Below, piece after piece: positions 43,668 through 55,660 of a stretch of 64,000 bases of DNA. The notes under the pieces are model-generated. The model made no database searches and was not told where the DNA came from. It saw only the letters and a program-made list of their open reading frames with translations. The stretch comes from Panulirus ornatus. Lineage: Eukaryota; Arthropoda; Malacostraca; Decapoda; Palinuridae. The stretch is taken from positions 19,949,863-20,013,862 of the forward strand of contig NC_092248.1 in NCBI RefSeq assembly GCF_036320965.1, written 5' to 3'. Position numbers and translations under genes: made by a program. The stretch's first letter is position 1, and each line of letters starts with the position of its first letter.

Positions 43668-46600
43668 GGGGATGGGGAGAAAGAATACATCCCACACATT
43701 CCTCACGTGTCGCAGAAGGCGATTAAAGGGGACGGAAGCGAGGGGCTGGAAACTCTCCCCTCCTTGTATTTTAACTTTCTAAAAAGGGAAACAGAAGAAG
43801 GGGTCACGTGGGGAGTGCTCATCCTCCTCGAAGGCTCAGATTGGGGTGTCTAAATGTGTGTAGATGTAGCCAAGATGAGAAAAAAAGAGAAATAGGTAGT
43901 ATGTTTGACGAAAGGAACCTGGATGTTTTGGCTGTGAGTGAAAGGAAGCTCATGGGTAAAGGGGAAGAATGGTTTGGGAATATCTTGGGAGTAAAGTCAG
44001 GGGTTAGTGAGAGGACAAGAGCAAGGGAAGGAGTAGCACTACTCCTGAAACAGGCGTGGTGGGAGTGTGTTATAGTGTAAGAAAATAAACTCTAGATTGA
44101 TATGGGTAAAACTGAAAGTTGATGGAGAGAGATGGGTGATTATTGGTGCATATGCACCTGGGCATGAGAAGATCATGAGAGGCAAGTGTTTCGGAAGCAG
44201 CTGAGTGAGTGTGTTTGTAATTTTGATGCACGAGACCGGGTTATAGTGATGGGTGATTTGAATGCAAAGGTGAGTAATGTGGCAGTTGAGGGAATAATTG
44301 GTGTACATGGATTGTTCAGTGTTGTAAATGGAAATGGTGAAGAGCTTGTAGATTTATGTGCTGAAAAAGGACAGGTGATTGGGACTACCTGGTGTAAAAA
44401 GAGAGATATACATAAGTATACGTATGTAAGTAGGAGAGATGGCCAGAGAGCGTTATTGGATTACGTGTTAATGGATAGGCGCGCGAAAGAGAGACTTTTG
44501 GATGTTAATGTGCTGAGAGGTGCAACTGGAGGGATGTCTGATCTTAATCTTGTGGAGGCTAAGGTGAAGATTTGTGGAGGTTTTCAGAAAAGAAGAGAGA
44601 ATATTAGGGTGAGGAGAGTGGTGAGAGTAAGTGATCTTGGGAAGGAGACTTGTGTGAGGAAGTACCAGGAAAGACTTTAGTACAAAATGGAAAAAAGTGA
44701 GAACAAAGGACGTAAGGGGAATGGGATAGGAATGGGATGTATTTATGGAAGCAGTGATGGCTTGCGCTAAAGATGCTTGTGTCATGCGAAGCGTGGGAGG
44801 TGGGCAGATTAGAAAGGGTAGTGAGTGGTGGAATGAAAAAGTAAGATCATTAGTGAAAGAGAAGAGAGAGGCATTTGGACGATTTTTGCAGGGAAAGAAT
44901 GCAAATGAGTGGGAGATGTATAAAAGAAAGAGGCAGGAGGTCAAGAGAAAGGTGCAAAAGGTGAAAAAGAGGGCAAATGAGAGTTTGGGTGAGAGAGTAT
45001 CATTAACTTTTTGCGAGAATAGAGATGTTTTAGAAGGAGGTAAGTAAAGTGCGTAAGACGAGGGAACAAATGGAAATTCAGTGAAGGGGGCTACTGAGGA
45101 GGTGATAACAAGTAGTGGTGATGTGAGAATTATATGGAGTGAGTACTTTGAAGGTTTGTTGACTATGTTTGATGATAGAGTGGCAGATATAGGGTGTTTT
45201 GGTCGAGGTAGTGTGCAAAGTGAGAGGGTTAGGGAAAATGATTTGGTAAACAGAGAAGAGGTAGTAAGAGATAGCCGGCAAGGCAGCGGGTTTGGATGGT
45301 ATTGCAGTGGAATTTATCAAAAAAGGGGGTGACTGTATTGTTGACTGTTTGGTAAGGTTATTTAATGTATGTATGACTCATGATGAGGTGCCTGAGGATT
45401 GGCTCAATGCTTGCATAGTGCCATTGTACAAAGGCAAAGGGGATAAGAGTGAGTGCTCAAATTATAGAGGTATAAGTTTGGTGAGTATTCCTGGGAAGTT
45501 ATATGGGAGGGTATTGATCGAGAGGGTGAAGGCAAGTACAGAGCATCAGATTGTGGAAGAGCAGTGTGGTTTCAGAAGTGGTAGAGGAATTGTGGATCAG
45601 GTGTTTCCTTTGAAGAATGTATGTGAGAAATACTTAAAAAAAAGAAATGGATTTGTATGTAGCATTCATGGATCTGGAGAAGGCATATGATAAAGTTGAT
45701 AGAGATGCTCTGTGGAAGGTATTAAGAATGTATGGTGTGGGAGGCAAGTTGTTAGAAGCAATTAAAAGTTTTTATCGAGGATGTAAGGCATGTGTACGTG
45801 TAGGAAGAGAGGAAAGTGATTGGTTCTCAGTGAATGTAGGTTTGCGGCAGGAGTGTGTGATGTCTCCATGGTAGTTTAATTTGTTTATGGATGGGGTTGT
45901 TAGGGAGGTGAATGCAAGAGTTTTAGAAAGAAGAGCAAGTATGCAGTCTGTTGTGGATGAGAGAGCTTGAAAGTGAGTCAGTTGTTGTTCGCTGATGATA
46001 CAGCGCTGGTGGATAATTCGGGTGAGAGACTGCAGAAGTTGGTGACTAAGTTTGGCAAAGTGTATGAAAGAAGAAAGCTGAAATAGATATGAATAAGAAC
46101 AAGGTTATTACGTACAGTAGGGTTGAGGGACAAGTCAGTTGGGAGGTAAGTTTAAACGGAAAAAAAACTGGAGGAAGTGAAGTGTTTTAGATACCTGGGA
46201 GTGGATCTGGCAGTGGATGGAACCATGGAAGCGGAAGTGGATCATAAGGTTGCGGAGAGGGCAAAAGTTCTGGGAGCGTTGAAGAATGTATGGAAGTCGA
46301 GAACATTATCCCGGAAAGCAAAAATGGGTACGTTTAAAGGAATAGTGGTTCCAACAATGTTATATGGTTGCGTGTCGTGGACTATGGATTGAGTTGTGCG
46401 GAGGAGGGTGGATGTGCTGGAAATGAGGTGTTTGAGGACAGTATGTGGCGTGAGGTGGTTTGATCAAATAAGTAATAATAGGGTAAGAGAGATATGTAGT
46501 AATAAAAAGAGTGTGGTTGAGAGAGCAGAAGAGGGTGTTTTGAAATAGTTTGGCCACATGGAGAGAATGAGTGAGGAAAGATTGATCAAGAGGATATATG

Positions 46601-47235
46601 TATCAGAATTGGAGGGAACGAGGAGAAGTAGGATACAAAATTGGAGGTGGAAAGATGGAGTGAAAAAGATTTTGAGTGATCGGGGCCTGAACATGCAGGA
46701 GGGTGAAATGCGGGCAAGGAATAGAGTGAATTGGAACGATGTGGTATACCGGGGTCGACGTACTTTCATTGGATTGAACCAGAGCATGTGAAGCGTCTGG
46801 AGTAAACCATGGAAAGTTCTGTGGGTCCTGGATGTGGAAAGGGAGCTGTGGGGTCAGTTCATCCTAAATGACAGCTAGAGACTGAGTGTGAACGAATGTG
46901 GCCTTTGTTGTCTTTTCTTAGTGCTACCTCGCGGGCATGTGGGGGGAAGGGGTTGTCATTTCATGTGTGGCGGAGTGGCGACCGGAAATGAATAAGGGCA
47001 GACAGTGTGAATTATGTAAATGTGTATATATGTATATGTCTGTGTGTGTATGTATATATATGTATATGTGTGTGTGTATGTATATATATGTATACATTGA
47101 GATGTATAGGTATGTATATGTGCGTGTGCGTGCATGTGGATAGGTTGGGCCATTCTTTCGTCTGTTTCCTTACGCTAGCTCGCTAACGCGGGAGACAGCG
47201 ACAAAGTATAATGAATATGAATAGATAGATAAATG
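43663..47235 (+). mobile_element. RTE-like LINE copy A19, full length, decayed
   Basis: About 3.57 kb, collinear with A9. The order is 5' UTR (43663-43852, beginning TAGGGGATGGGGAGAAAG), endonuclease, linker, RT, C-terminus, long 3' UTR (about 46790-47210) and a GAATAGATAGATAAATGAATA tail. Both full-length copies have the same 5' block, which supports it as the true 5' end. Confidence 0.93.
43808..46790 (+). pseudogene. LINE endonuclease-RT polyprotein remnant (A19)
   Basis: N-terminus CLNVCRCSQDEKK, LDVLAVSERKL (consensus SETKL), then a frameshift near 44070. The endonuclease continues as VMGDLNAKVSN, LLDYVLMDRRAKE and GGMSDLNLVEAK (consensus SDH, so the terminal His is lost). The RT has [41 protein letters not shown], a TAG stop at 45872-45874, and FADD codons near 45985. 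C-terminal blocks lie at 46177-46790. In this older subfamily the frame runs past VVYRG into GRRTFIGLNQSM. Confidence 0.9.
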
Positions 47236-47263
47236 AATAAATATATATATAGAGAGACAAAGA

Positions 47264-48771
47264 GAGAGTTGATAGAGATGCTCTGTGGAAGGTATTAAGA
47301 ATATATGGTGTGGGAGGCAAGTTGTTAGAAGCAGTGAAAAGTTTTTATCGAGGATGTAAGGCACGTGTACGTGTAGGAAGAGAGGAAAGTGATTGGTTCT
47401 CAGTGAATATAGGTTTGCGGCAGGGGTGTGTGATGTCTCCATGGTTGTTTAATTTGTTTATGGATGGGGTTGTTAGGGAGGTGAATGCAAGAGTTTTGGA
47501 AAGAGGGGCAAGTATGAAGTCTGTTGGGGATGAGAGAGCTTGGGAAGTGAGTCAGTTGTTGTTCGCTGATGATACAGCGCTGGTGGTTGATTCATGTGAG
47601 AAACTGCAAAAGCTGCTGACTGAGTTTGGTAAAGTGTGTGAAAGAAGAAAGTTAAGAGTAAATGTGAATAAGAGCAAGGTTATTAGATACAGCAGGGTTG
47701 AGGGTCAAGTCAATTGGGAGGTAAGTTTGAATGGAGAAAAACTGGAGGAAGTAAAGTGTTTTAGATATCTGGGAGTGGATCTGGCAGCGGATGGAACCAT
47801 GGAAACGGAAGTGAATCACGGTGGGGGAGGGGGGCGAAAATCCTGGGAGCCTTGAAGAATGTGGGGAAGTCGAGAACATTATCTCGGAAAGCAAAAATGG
47901 GTATGTTTGAAGGAATAGTGGTTCCAACAACGTTGTATGGTTGCGAGGCGTGGGCTATGGATAGAGTTGTGCGCAGGAAGGTGGATGTGCTGGAAATGAG
48001 ATGTTTGAGGACAATGTGTGGTGTGAGGTGGTTTGATCGAGTAAGTAATGTAAGGGTAAGAGAGATGTGTGGAAATAAAAAGAGCGTGGTTGTGAGAGCA
48101 GAAGAGGGTGTTTTGAAATGGTTGGGACACATGGAGAGAATGAGTGAGGAAAGATTGACCAAGAGGATATATGTGTCGGAGGTGGAGGGAACGAGGAGAA
48201 GTGGGAGACCAAATTGGAGGTGGAAAGATGGAGTGAAAAAGATTTTGAGTGATCGGGGCCTGAACATGCAGGAGGGTGAAAGGCGGGCAAGGAATAGAGT
48301 GAATTGGATCGATGTGGTATTCCGTGGTTGACGTGCTGTCAGTGGATTGAATCAGGGCATGTGAAGCGTCTGGGGTAAACCATGGAAAGTTGTGTGGGGC
48401 CTGGATGTGGAAAGGGAGCTGTGGTTTCGGGCATTATTGCATGACAGCTAGAGACTGAGTGTGAACGAATGGAGCCTTTGTTGTCTTTTCCTAGCGCTAC
48501 CTCGCACACATGAGGGGGGAGGGGGATGGTATTCCATGTGTGGCGAGGTGGCGATGGGAATGAATAAAGGCAGACAGTGTGAATTGTGTGCATGGGTATA
48601 TATGTATGTGTCTGTGTGTGTATATATATGTGTACATTGAGATGTATAGGTATGTATATTTGCGTGTGTGGACGTGTATGTATATTTATGTGTATGGGGG
48701 TGGGTTGGGCCATTTCTTTCGTCTGTTTCCTTGCGCTACCTCGCAAACACGGGAGACGGCGACAAAGCAAA

Positions 48772-48777
<6 letters not shown>
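47264..48777 (+). mobile_element. RTE-like LINE copy A20, 5'-truncated, long 3' UTR
   Basis: Begins in the RT at the VDRDALWKV codons immediately after the A19 tail and ends with a complete long 3' UTR (48332-48777) and (TA)n. TGA subfamily with long 3' UTR, like A13. Confidence 0.92.
47265..48331 (+). pseudogene. LINE RT to C-terminal remnant (A20)
   Basis: Reads VDRDALWKVLRIYGVGG, GLRQGCVMSPWLFNLFMDG, LLFADDTALVVDS and [14 protein letters not shown] disrupted G-run near 47822-47834 then shifts the frame. The C-terminal domain is open from 47852 to the TGA at 48329-48331. Confidence 0.9.

Positions 48778-48864
<87 letters not shown>
48778..48864. repeat. (TA)n tract between A20 and PLE P5
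   Basis: About 43 TA units joining two 3' ends in opposite orientation. Confidence 0.97.
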
Positions 48865-48867
<3 letters not shown>

Positions 48868-48902
48868 CTATTAGTCCACGGGGAAAATGAAACACGAAAA
48901 GT

Positions 48903-48943
48903 TCCCAGGTGCACTTTCTTGTAATAATCACATCATCAGGGGA
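48903..48943 (-). ncRNA. Hammerhead-ribozyme-like core in P5
   Basis: Minus strand has TCCC/GGGA stem I, CTGATGA, GAAA and GTGCAC. The base after stem III is C where the other copies have T, which breaks the pair next to the cleavage site. Stem II is also changed (ACAAGAAA instead of ACACGAAA). Confidence 0.58.
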
Positions 48944-49045
48944 GACACGAGAGAGAAATATAACAGTCAGTTGATATACATCGAAGAGACGAAGCTAGGA
49001 CGCCATTTGGTAAACATGTGTTTGTCCAAAACATACAACGAGCGT

Positions 49046-50390
49046 TCATAAACCTATCATTTTACAAATCTTTTCAACAATAAAGTTATCTAATTTGTAT
49101 AGACCATCACTAACATTAAGATTATAATTCTTTGTGTATTTAATAATAGAAGATTCAATGAAATTTCTCTTGGTAATAGAGTTAGAGTTAATAACTGAGA
49201 TGGCGTTACCCCAGTCAATTCAATGATCATAGTTTTTAACATGATTAAACAAGGCATTTGATTCTTGTCCCGTTCCTACACTATATTTATGTTGCTTAAG
49301 TCTAACAGAAAGATCCTTACCAGTCTGGCCAACATAGAATTTATCACAATTTCCACAAGGGACTTTATAGATGCAACCAAGAGAATTTTCTGTTGAATTC
49401 CTGATTAAGATATTCTTTATAGTATTATTGTTGCTAAAGGCAATATTTACATTAAAGGATTTAAGCAGCATGTGAAGCAAAGTGAAATTATTATTAAAAG
49501 GGAGAACTAAAAGATTCTTGGTGTCGATGGGAGGTTTGGGCTCAACTCTGTAAAATGATTTCTTTGCTAACTTAAGGGATTTATCAATGAAAGATCTAGG
49601 GTACTTTAACTTAGATCCAATAGAATATATCTTCTCAAACTCATCATCAATAAACTCTGGACTGCAAATACGTAATGCCCTTAGGAACATAGATTGAAAT
49701 GATGATAATTTAACTCCGTCATGTTGAGATGAGTAATAATGGATATATGAGCATACATTGGTGGGTTTTCTGTATGTGCTAAACTTAAACTTGTTTCCTT
49801 GTCTATGGATCATGCAATCTAAAAATGGTAACATACTATTATTTTCATTTTCTACAGTAAATTTAATGGAAGGTACAAAATTGTTAAGTAAGGGGAGAAA
49901 TACTTGTAGATTTTCATTTGCTGGCCAAACACAAAGAACATACCTAAACCAAATTGCATTAGAAGGTAAGATATCCTTTAGTAATTTTTTTTTCAAAAAA
50001 TTCCATATAAAGATTACTTTGTACAGGTGAAAGAGGGTTACCCATTGCCATACCAAATTTTTGAACATGATAATCTCCATTAAATTGAAATACACAGTCT
50101 TTTATACACAGTTTTATCAGTTCAATGAAATTAGACTTTGAAACAGGTAAATGAATATCATCCAAGACATCAAATGAATATTCTAAAAGGTCATCAACTG
50201 GAACTTTAGTGAAAAGTGAGGAAACATCAAAGCTAACTAGTTTGAAATCAAAATCAACATTGATATTGTTTAGCTTGTTGACTAAATCTACATTGTTCAT
50301 GATATTAGAATTTGATACTTTACCCACTAAAGGGCTTAATAAAGAAACTAACCATTTTGACAATTTATATGTAGTAGCATTTATATTCAT
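49046..50390 (-). pseudogene. PLE reverse transcriptase + GIY-YIG endonuclease remnant
   Basis: The RT part (49959-50390) shows LVSFDVSSLFTKVP (catalytic Asp) and GMAMGNPLSPVQSNLYME. The continuation in the next frame has WFRY, VLCVWPANENL, the SMLPFLDCMIHR block and FSTYRKPTNV. The GIY-YIG module (about 49225-49380) shows GCIYKVPCGNCDKFYVGQTGK and LKQHK. Damage: nine A where eight would keep frame (49985-49993), Tyr-Val instead of Tyr-Val-Asp-Asp-Val at about 49939/49940, and an in-frame TGA at 49220-49222 before 57 further codons to the natural stop at 49046-49048. Family proteins are longer at the N-terminus. Confidence 0.92.
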
Positions 50391-50414
50391 TAGGTTCCAT
50401 CACATATAAATTGT

Positions 50415-50543
<129 letters not shown>

Positions 50544-50546
50544 CGC

Positions 50547-50660
50547 CCATATTCGTCTTTTCCCTCGTTAACGAGGTAGCGTTAAGAACAGAGGACTGAG
50601 CCTTCGAGGGAACATCCTCACCTGGCTCCCTTCTCTATTCCTCCTTTTGGAAAATTAAAA
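50547..50660 (-). mobile_element. SINE-like element S4, 3' part only
   Basis: Complement of the S1-S3 tail and middle. It ends at GGAAAATTAAAACC, where the head should begin. The hairpin is variant (CTCGTTAACGAGG, itself palindromic). Confidence 0.7.
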
Positions 50661-50711
50661 CCTAGCATCAAGTGCACTTTCCTGGTCTTGTGTTAGTACT
50701 GCATGGTTGTG

Positions 50712-50776
<65 letters not shown>

Positions 50777-50780
50777 TCGC

Positions 50781-50894
50781 CCATATTCGTCTTTTCCCTC
50801 GTTAACGAGGTAGCGTTAAGAACAGAGGACTGAGCCTTCGAGGGAACATCCTCACCTGGCTCCCTTCTCTATTGCTCCTTTTGGAAAATTAAAA
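50781..50894 (-). mobile_element. SINE-like element S5, duplicate of S4
   Basis: Same fragment as S4 with about three substitutions in the unit, a product of the tandem duplication rather than a separate insertion. Confidence 0.7.
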
Positions 50895-50950
50895 CCTAGC
50901 ATAAAGTGCACGTTCCTGGTCTTGTGTTAGTACTGCATGGTTGTGTGCCA

Positions 50951-53076
50951 GTTAGTATGAACAGTAGTTTACTCACACAATGGGTTCATTATTATCTCAG
51001 ACATATTGTTGTCTGCACCAGCAGGAATGACAGCAAGAGGATGGTTGCGTTGGAAGTAAGGGTCTGTGCTTTTGTTTACCTATTATTTTATTTATTTGCA
51101 CAGTACAGGGAGAGTTCTACACTCATGGGGCCTCCCTGTCTCCTGTGAGGGATTCATACCGGGAAGGGGGAAGATGCACTGTGTGTAGTTGTTGTGGTGT
51201 AGGATATGTGTCGTGAAGGCCAGGGTTTTGGTGAAGGGCACTAGGTGTAATGATGGAAGGCATGATGGGCAGCCCGTGATTATGGTGGAGGTAAAGAGTC
51301 GTGGTAGCGAAAGGAAGTATATGTGGTTATAGCAGAGGTAAGAATGTTTGTATTAGATATGAGGGAGTGTGACTGTATGGTAGCTGTGAGACTCTGAATG
51401 CTGGGTGAGGGTGAGGCTGTATGGTTCTGGATGGGATGAAAAAATGTGATGAAGCTAAGTCGATATGGCTGTAGAGTGGGGAAAGGTGGCAGAAGTAAAG
51501 AATTTTGTATGTGGTGGAGGTAATGTGGTCATGGCTAACACAAGGGGCTGCTGCCGAAGTTGAGCCTTTAGAACATTGAGGGAAAAGATCAGAGCTGGTT
51601 GTTAATCAATCTACTCACTTATTTGTACTGCACAGGGAGAGAGATCTACGCTCATGGGGGCTCCATCTCTTGACGTGGTGGGGATAAGAGGTTGACGCGG
51701 GTGGTATATACCAGAGGTTGTGGTTGGGATGACATGCTGTGATTGTGATGAACGTAAAGGACAGTTGAGAGAGTGTGGTTGTGGTGGTAAAGATGATACG
51801 ACAATGGTAGAGCTGGGTGGACAGATTGCTGTGGTGAATAAAAGGGGGCGCGATTCTGGTTGAGATGAACTGTCATTCTGATGGATATATTAGATCGTGG
51901 TGACCGCAGTGTTTGGCAGAGGCATCAGTTATTATGAAATTAGGGACTTGGGTTTTGTTGTAGCTCAGGGGCTACACCCGTGGTGGACAGCGGCATCGGT
52001 AATGGTGGAGATGGGAACGGTGTTGTGGTTATAGTAGTTGTAGGGAGGGAAATTGTGGTGTAAGTAAGCAGATGTGGCCTACGAAGAGGTATAGGTATCT
52101 GTATTGTAGTGAACATGAAAATCTTTATCCCTGAAAGTGAGCCAACTGGGTTGTGATGGTGGGGAAACAAGTTGTTGTATGGCGGAGGTGATCCAGCCTG
52201 ATTGTGAAGGTGAGCTGGCTTAGCTTTGGGCGAAGTAACCACAAGCTGGTTATGGTTGAAGTGATCCATCTTGGTTGTGGTCGAATTATTAGGGGTTTGA
52301 GTGGGGTGAAGGGGAAGGGATATAGAGTGATGGATGTAAGTGGTTGTATTTGCAGTGTGTGTTAAGGATAGTGGTTATGTTAGTGGCATGTGGCGAAGAT
52401 CATTGGAGGTGATAGTTGTGGTTGTAGCGGAGGTGAGCTTTTGGGCTTGTTTTAAAGGTATGAAGATGTAGTTATGGTAGATGTGAGGTTTTGGGTTCCT
52501 GGGGAAGTAAGGCAGTCAACTTGGTTGTGATGGAAGCAAAGGTCGACGACTGTGGTGGACGCTACCAGAAATTTACCTAAAATTAGAGGAAAGAGGCAGC
52601 TTGGTTGTTGTGGTTGTGGGAGGTGAAGATGATTAAGGTCTCCTCATGTATGGCAGGAGGAACGAAAATATCCATCCGGTTAAATTTGGTGTCAAAGAAC
52701 TTATTTCACTTGAGGTGTAGGGAAGTGCGAGAATTCCACCGTCACAGTTGTAAGAATTCCTTTGCTTATTGAAGTAAGCCTTGAGGTCTCTCAATGATAG
52801 AAGAAGGATTTCATTTCTTTTGAGAAAGAAATAGATGGTTCCATTCCTTCTGAGGAAGGCTGGAAGAAATACTTTCAATGACAGAAAAAAAAAATATTCA
52901 GACAATCTTATTGAAAAAAAAGGGAAAAACTCTTCCGTCGAAGGGGCTATATAAAGATCTTCCATTGGTGGAGCGGAGAAAAACTGTGTGCCATTGGTCA
53001 TAGGAGAAACGAAGCGATTTCACTGATGGCAGGGTTGAAGCATTTTCATTGGTGAAAGGTCGAGAGGAAATATGTT
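50951..53076. repeat. G/T-rich region with weak tandem structure
   Basis: Diverged GGTTGTGGTGGAGGTGA-type words recur through 51170-52640, but no fixed period can be measured by eye. A ~40-base segment (GGGAGAG..CTAC.CTCATGGGGGC..CC) occurs at about 51107 and again at about 51638. 52790-53060 shows a further weak repeat of CATTGGTGG/CACTGATGG words. No gene recognised. Confidence 0.45.
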
Positions 53077-53152
53077 ACCAGAGTAACTGGCCTGGCCCGG
53101 ACTGGCCGAGCATGACCTGGTTTGGTCTGGCTTGGCCTGGTTTCGTCTGGCC
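53077..53152. repeat. Short (CTGGCCTGGT)n-like repeat
   Basis: Irregular repeats of TGGCCTGG/TGGTCTGG words over ~75 bases. Confidence 0.7.
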
Positions 53153-53388
53153 CATTTGTATTCGAGACCTACATTATTCTGGTCATAGTTCGATGATTGA
53201 TCGGGTTCGATTGGGGGGGAAAAGTGTGTTGTCATCTACGTCTTTTAGCTTCTCTTTTACCTTTTATTGGATATTGAATTTTACACTTTCAGCCTAAGCT
53301 TTTCAGCCCTTCTGCCACATGCTACCCCCTTTCACATTTCTGGTCCTATCCCATCTGAAACAGAAAACAATCCTGCAGATCCAACCCA

Positions 53389-53442
53389 ATGGTCTAATGT
53401 TGTGTGAATACGTAATGGTCTAATGCTGTGTGAATACGTATG
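53389..53442. repeat. Tandem duplication of ~27 bp
   Basis: AATGGTCTAATG(T/C)TGTG followed by TGAATACGT occurs twice in direct succession. Confidence 0.85.
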
Positions 53443-54255
53443 TGTTCTTATGTACATCATGTTCTGCCGAGCTCCTCGCCTACCTTTCTCATAGACCCCG
53501 CATCATACACACTGCTTATCAGATTTTTTCGTCCTAGGGACCCGATCAGTTATGCTCCTGTCTGTTCTGTAACTGTGCTGTGTCTCAGTATGAATATCCT
53601 TGTCCATAATGGTCGGTTGTTGGTTGATTCTCTGGGCCTGAGGCCTATCAATTGGCTGGGTTGATTAGTCCATCAACATCAAGCTACTACATCCACCAAC
53701 CAAATAATCCTAAACACCTTTTTTGAAGAGTAAATTTGAGACTAGATACGTATGTTCTGACTATGCACCACGTGACCCATGGTATACTGGAAGATATATT
53801 TGCAGCGTTCGTGCGCCGGTACTGCGCACATTAGCCCCATATCCCTTCCTCACAGTAATCTTCTCCAGGCGCCTCACCCCAGCTGCCCGTACTTCGGTTT
53901 CTGTTCTGCCTCCCATCTATCCATTCCTGTCACCCGTCACATCCACAGCCTCCATTGTTTTCATCAACAAAGCATTGTCAGAATCCTCACCTTTATCACT
54001 CTATAGTGTACATCCAACATCTTGACTATATCGTACTCAAAATCTATATATAACAACTTATACTTTTTTCGTATTTGTAGTAATTTATCTTTTCTGATGA
54101 TAATATAGATTTCCACGTCTCTCATCGTATCGTGTATAGCATCTAACAGACCTGTTCTGACATTGCTTACTTCATACCAGTCAAATATTCATTTTTCTAT
54201 TATTCTGGCACGCACCTGCCTTACCTACCCTATGCGACTTACTCTTTCTCAGTAT
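53443..54255. other. Anonymous sequence, nothing recognised
   Basis: Open frames at 53723-54025 and 53440-53664 carry no recognisable domain. Confidence 0.45.
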
Positions 54256-54720
54256 CGAAGCACAAGAAGCGAAAAGGAGTATAAGAGTCACAGGGGAATA
54301 GGTCTTCTTAGCATAGCAGGCAAGATGTATGGAAGGATTGTGTGTGTTGATTGGATTAATGAATCCCTGATAACTGAAGAACAAAGTAGGTATAGGAAGA
54401 AAGGATGGCGTGCGAATCAGATATCTTTTTTGTGGAGGAAGCTAAAAGAATTCAATAAAGAAAGAAATTCGATAGAAATAGTTTTGGATAGAATTTTCCT
54501 AAAGGGATTTTGGAGAGGTCCGAGTGTGGTGTGCATGAAGGGCCTCCTAATACTGTTAAGACTTTTTAAGAGGTCAGCATTGATTCTGATAGATTAATTG
54601 ACGGTGTGAGAGAGTGGCACGACAGAAGCTGACGTATGTCAGGGCCGTACAATGTTACCGTGGTGGTTGAGTGACGTTATCTTTCATGGAAGGAACGTTA
54701 CTTGAGTTGAGAGCATGGCG
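54256..54720 (+). pseudogene. Reverse transcriptase remnant of a different LINE
   Basis: The + frame encodes HRGIGLLSIAGKMYGRI (RT motif, typically NYRGISLLS.AGK.Y), LITEEQSRYRKKGWRANQISF (typically EEQ.GFR.GRG..DQIF) and, after frameshifts, CQGRTMLPWW near 54640 (typically RQGC.MSPWLF). The order and spacing fit one RT. Wording differs from the A-family (LSIPGKLYGRV), so this is another, older RTE-like lineage. Endonuclease and catalytic box are not seen. Confidence 0.65.
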
Positions 54721-54729
54721 CTGAGTGCA

Positions 54730-55450
54730 GTACACATCTTTGCCAGGGTAGAGGAGACGGTAGCTACAATAGTTATTATATGCAGATAGTGCAGGCAGGG
54801 GTGGTGTGAATGAAGTCATTACCGTCACCAGACGAATCAACTATAATTCGTAATGTAAAGACTGAAGAACCGTTTATATCAATTTGGAAGACTTTATTCC
54901 CGTTGGTATACATTACGTAAGGATGGGTGTGAGTGAACGCTGTATATACTTGATCGAACCCAAGTTTGATGGGAACAGATTTAAAGATAATAGACACAAG
55001 TATTTTTTCCTGACATGAAACCGTCTGGACCTCCCCGCCGCCAGGCGACGCACCTTTCTCTTTTTTTACCTCCAAACTTTTTCTAAATGGCGAAGAGTCG
55101 GAGCTTTATGTCTTTTTTTTTTTTTGTTTTACTCCCTGCGCTGTATTTAACCAGGGAATAGTTCAGTGTTTCTCTGTTTGCGACGTCATTTTGTTCCCGG
55201 GTTAAGTTTCGTCTCTATCTGGCCTGACTTTCTAACTCATGTTCAGGAGCAGTACTGGTGGGAGACTGGTGCCTCTATAGTGGGTAGGGAAAGGGATAAA
55301 TGGTGAGCATGTGAAGCGCAGGAGGTGAGAGTAAAACGTGGAATGAAAGAGACGACGATAATTCGTTAGCCCACTTGTGGAAGGCAATATGAAAATCAAA
55401 GATTAAGGACATGAGAGTAAAGTTAAACATTCATTGCACTGTTGTATCTT
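54730..55450. other. Anonymous sequence, nothing recognised
   Basis: No repeat or protein family recognised. Confidence 0.45.
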
Positions 55451-55452
55451 TA

Positions 55453-55660
55453 GGCCAGTGGTGTTGCTGGATGTTATTGTTGTAAATGCTGATTACGGCA
55501 GTAGTGTTACTGGATATTATTGTTGTAAATGCTTATTAGGGCAGCAGTGTTGCGGGATATCACTGCTGTAAATGATCATTAGAGCAGCAGTGTTGCTGGA
55601 TGTTATTGTTGTAAATGATGGTTAGAGCAGTAGCGTTGCTGGATATTATTGTCTTATATG
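55453..55660. repeat. 43-bp minisatellite, about 5 copies
   Basis: Units of GCAGTAGTGTTGCTGGATAT, then TATTGTTGTAAATG, then a ~9-base joint ending TTAG. The three central units are exactly 43 bp. Confidence 0.9.

Noticed and set aside
50660..50720. Hammerhead-like word AAGTGCACTTTCCT in the 234-bp duplication
   Set aside because: It resembles the stem III/GAAA part only. The CTGATGA half is missing.
52633..53001. 122-codon Phe/Leu-rich minus frame
   Set aside because: It lies in a weak G/A-rich repeat. The Phe/Leu richness follows base composition rather than a membrane-protein pattern.
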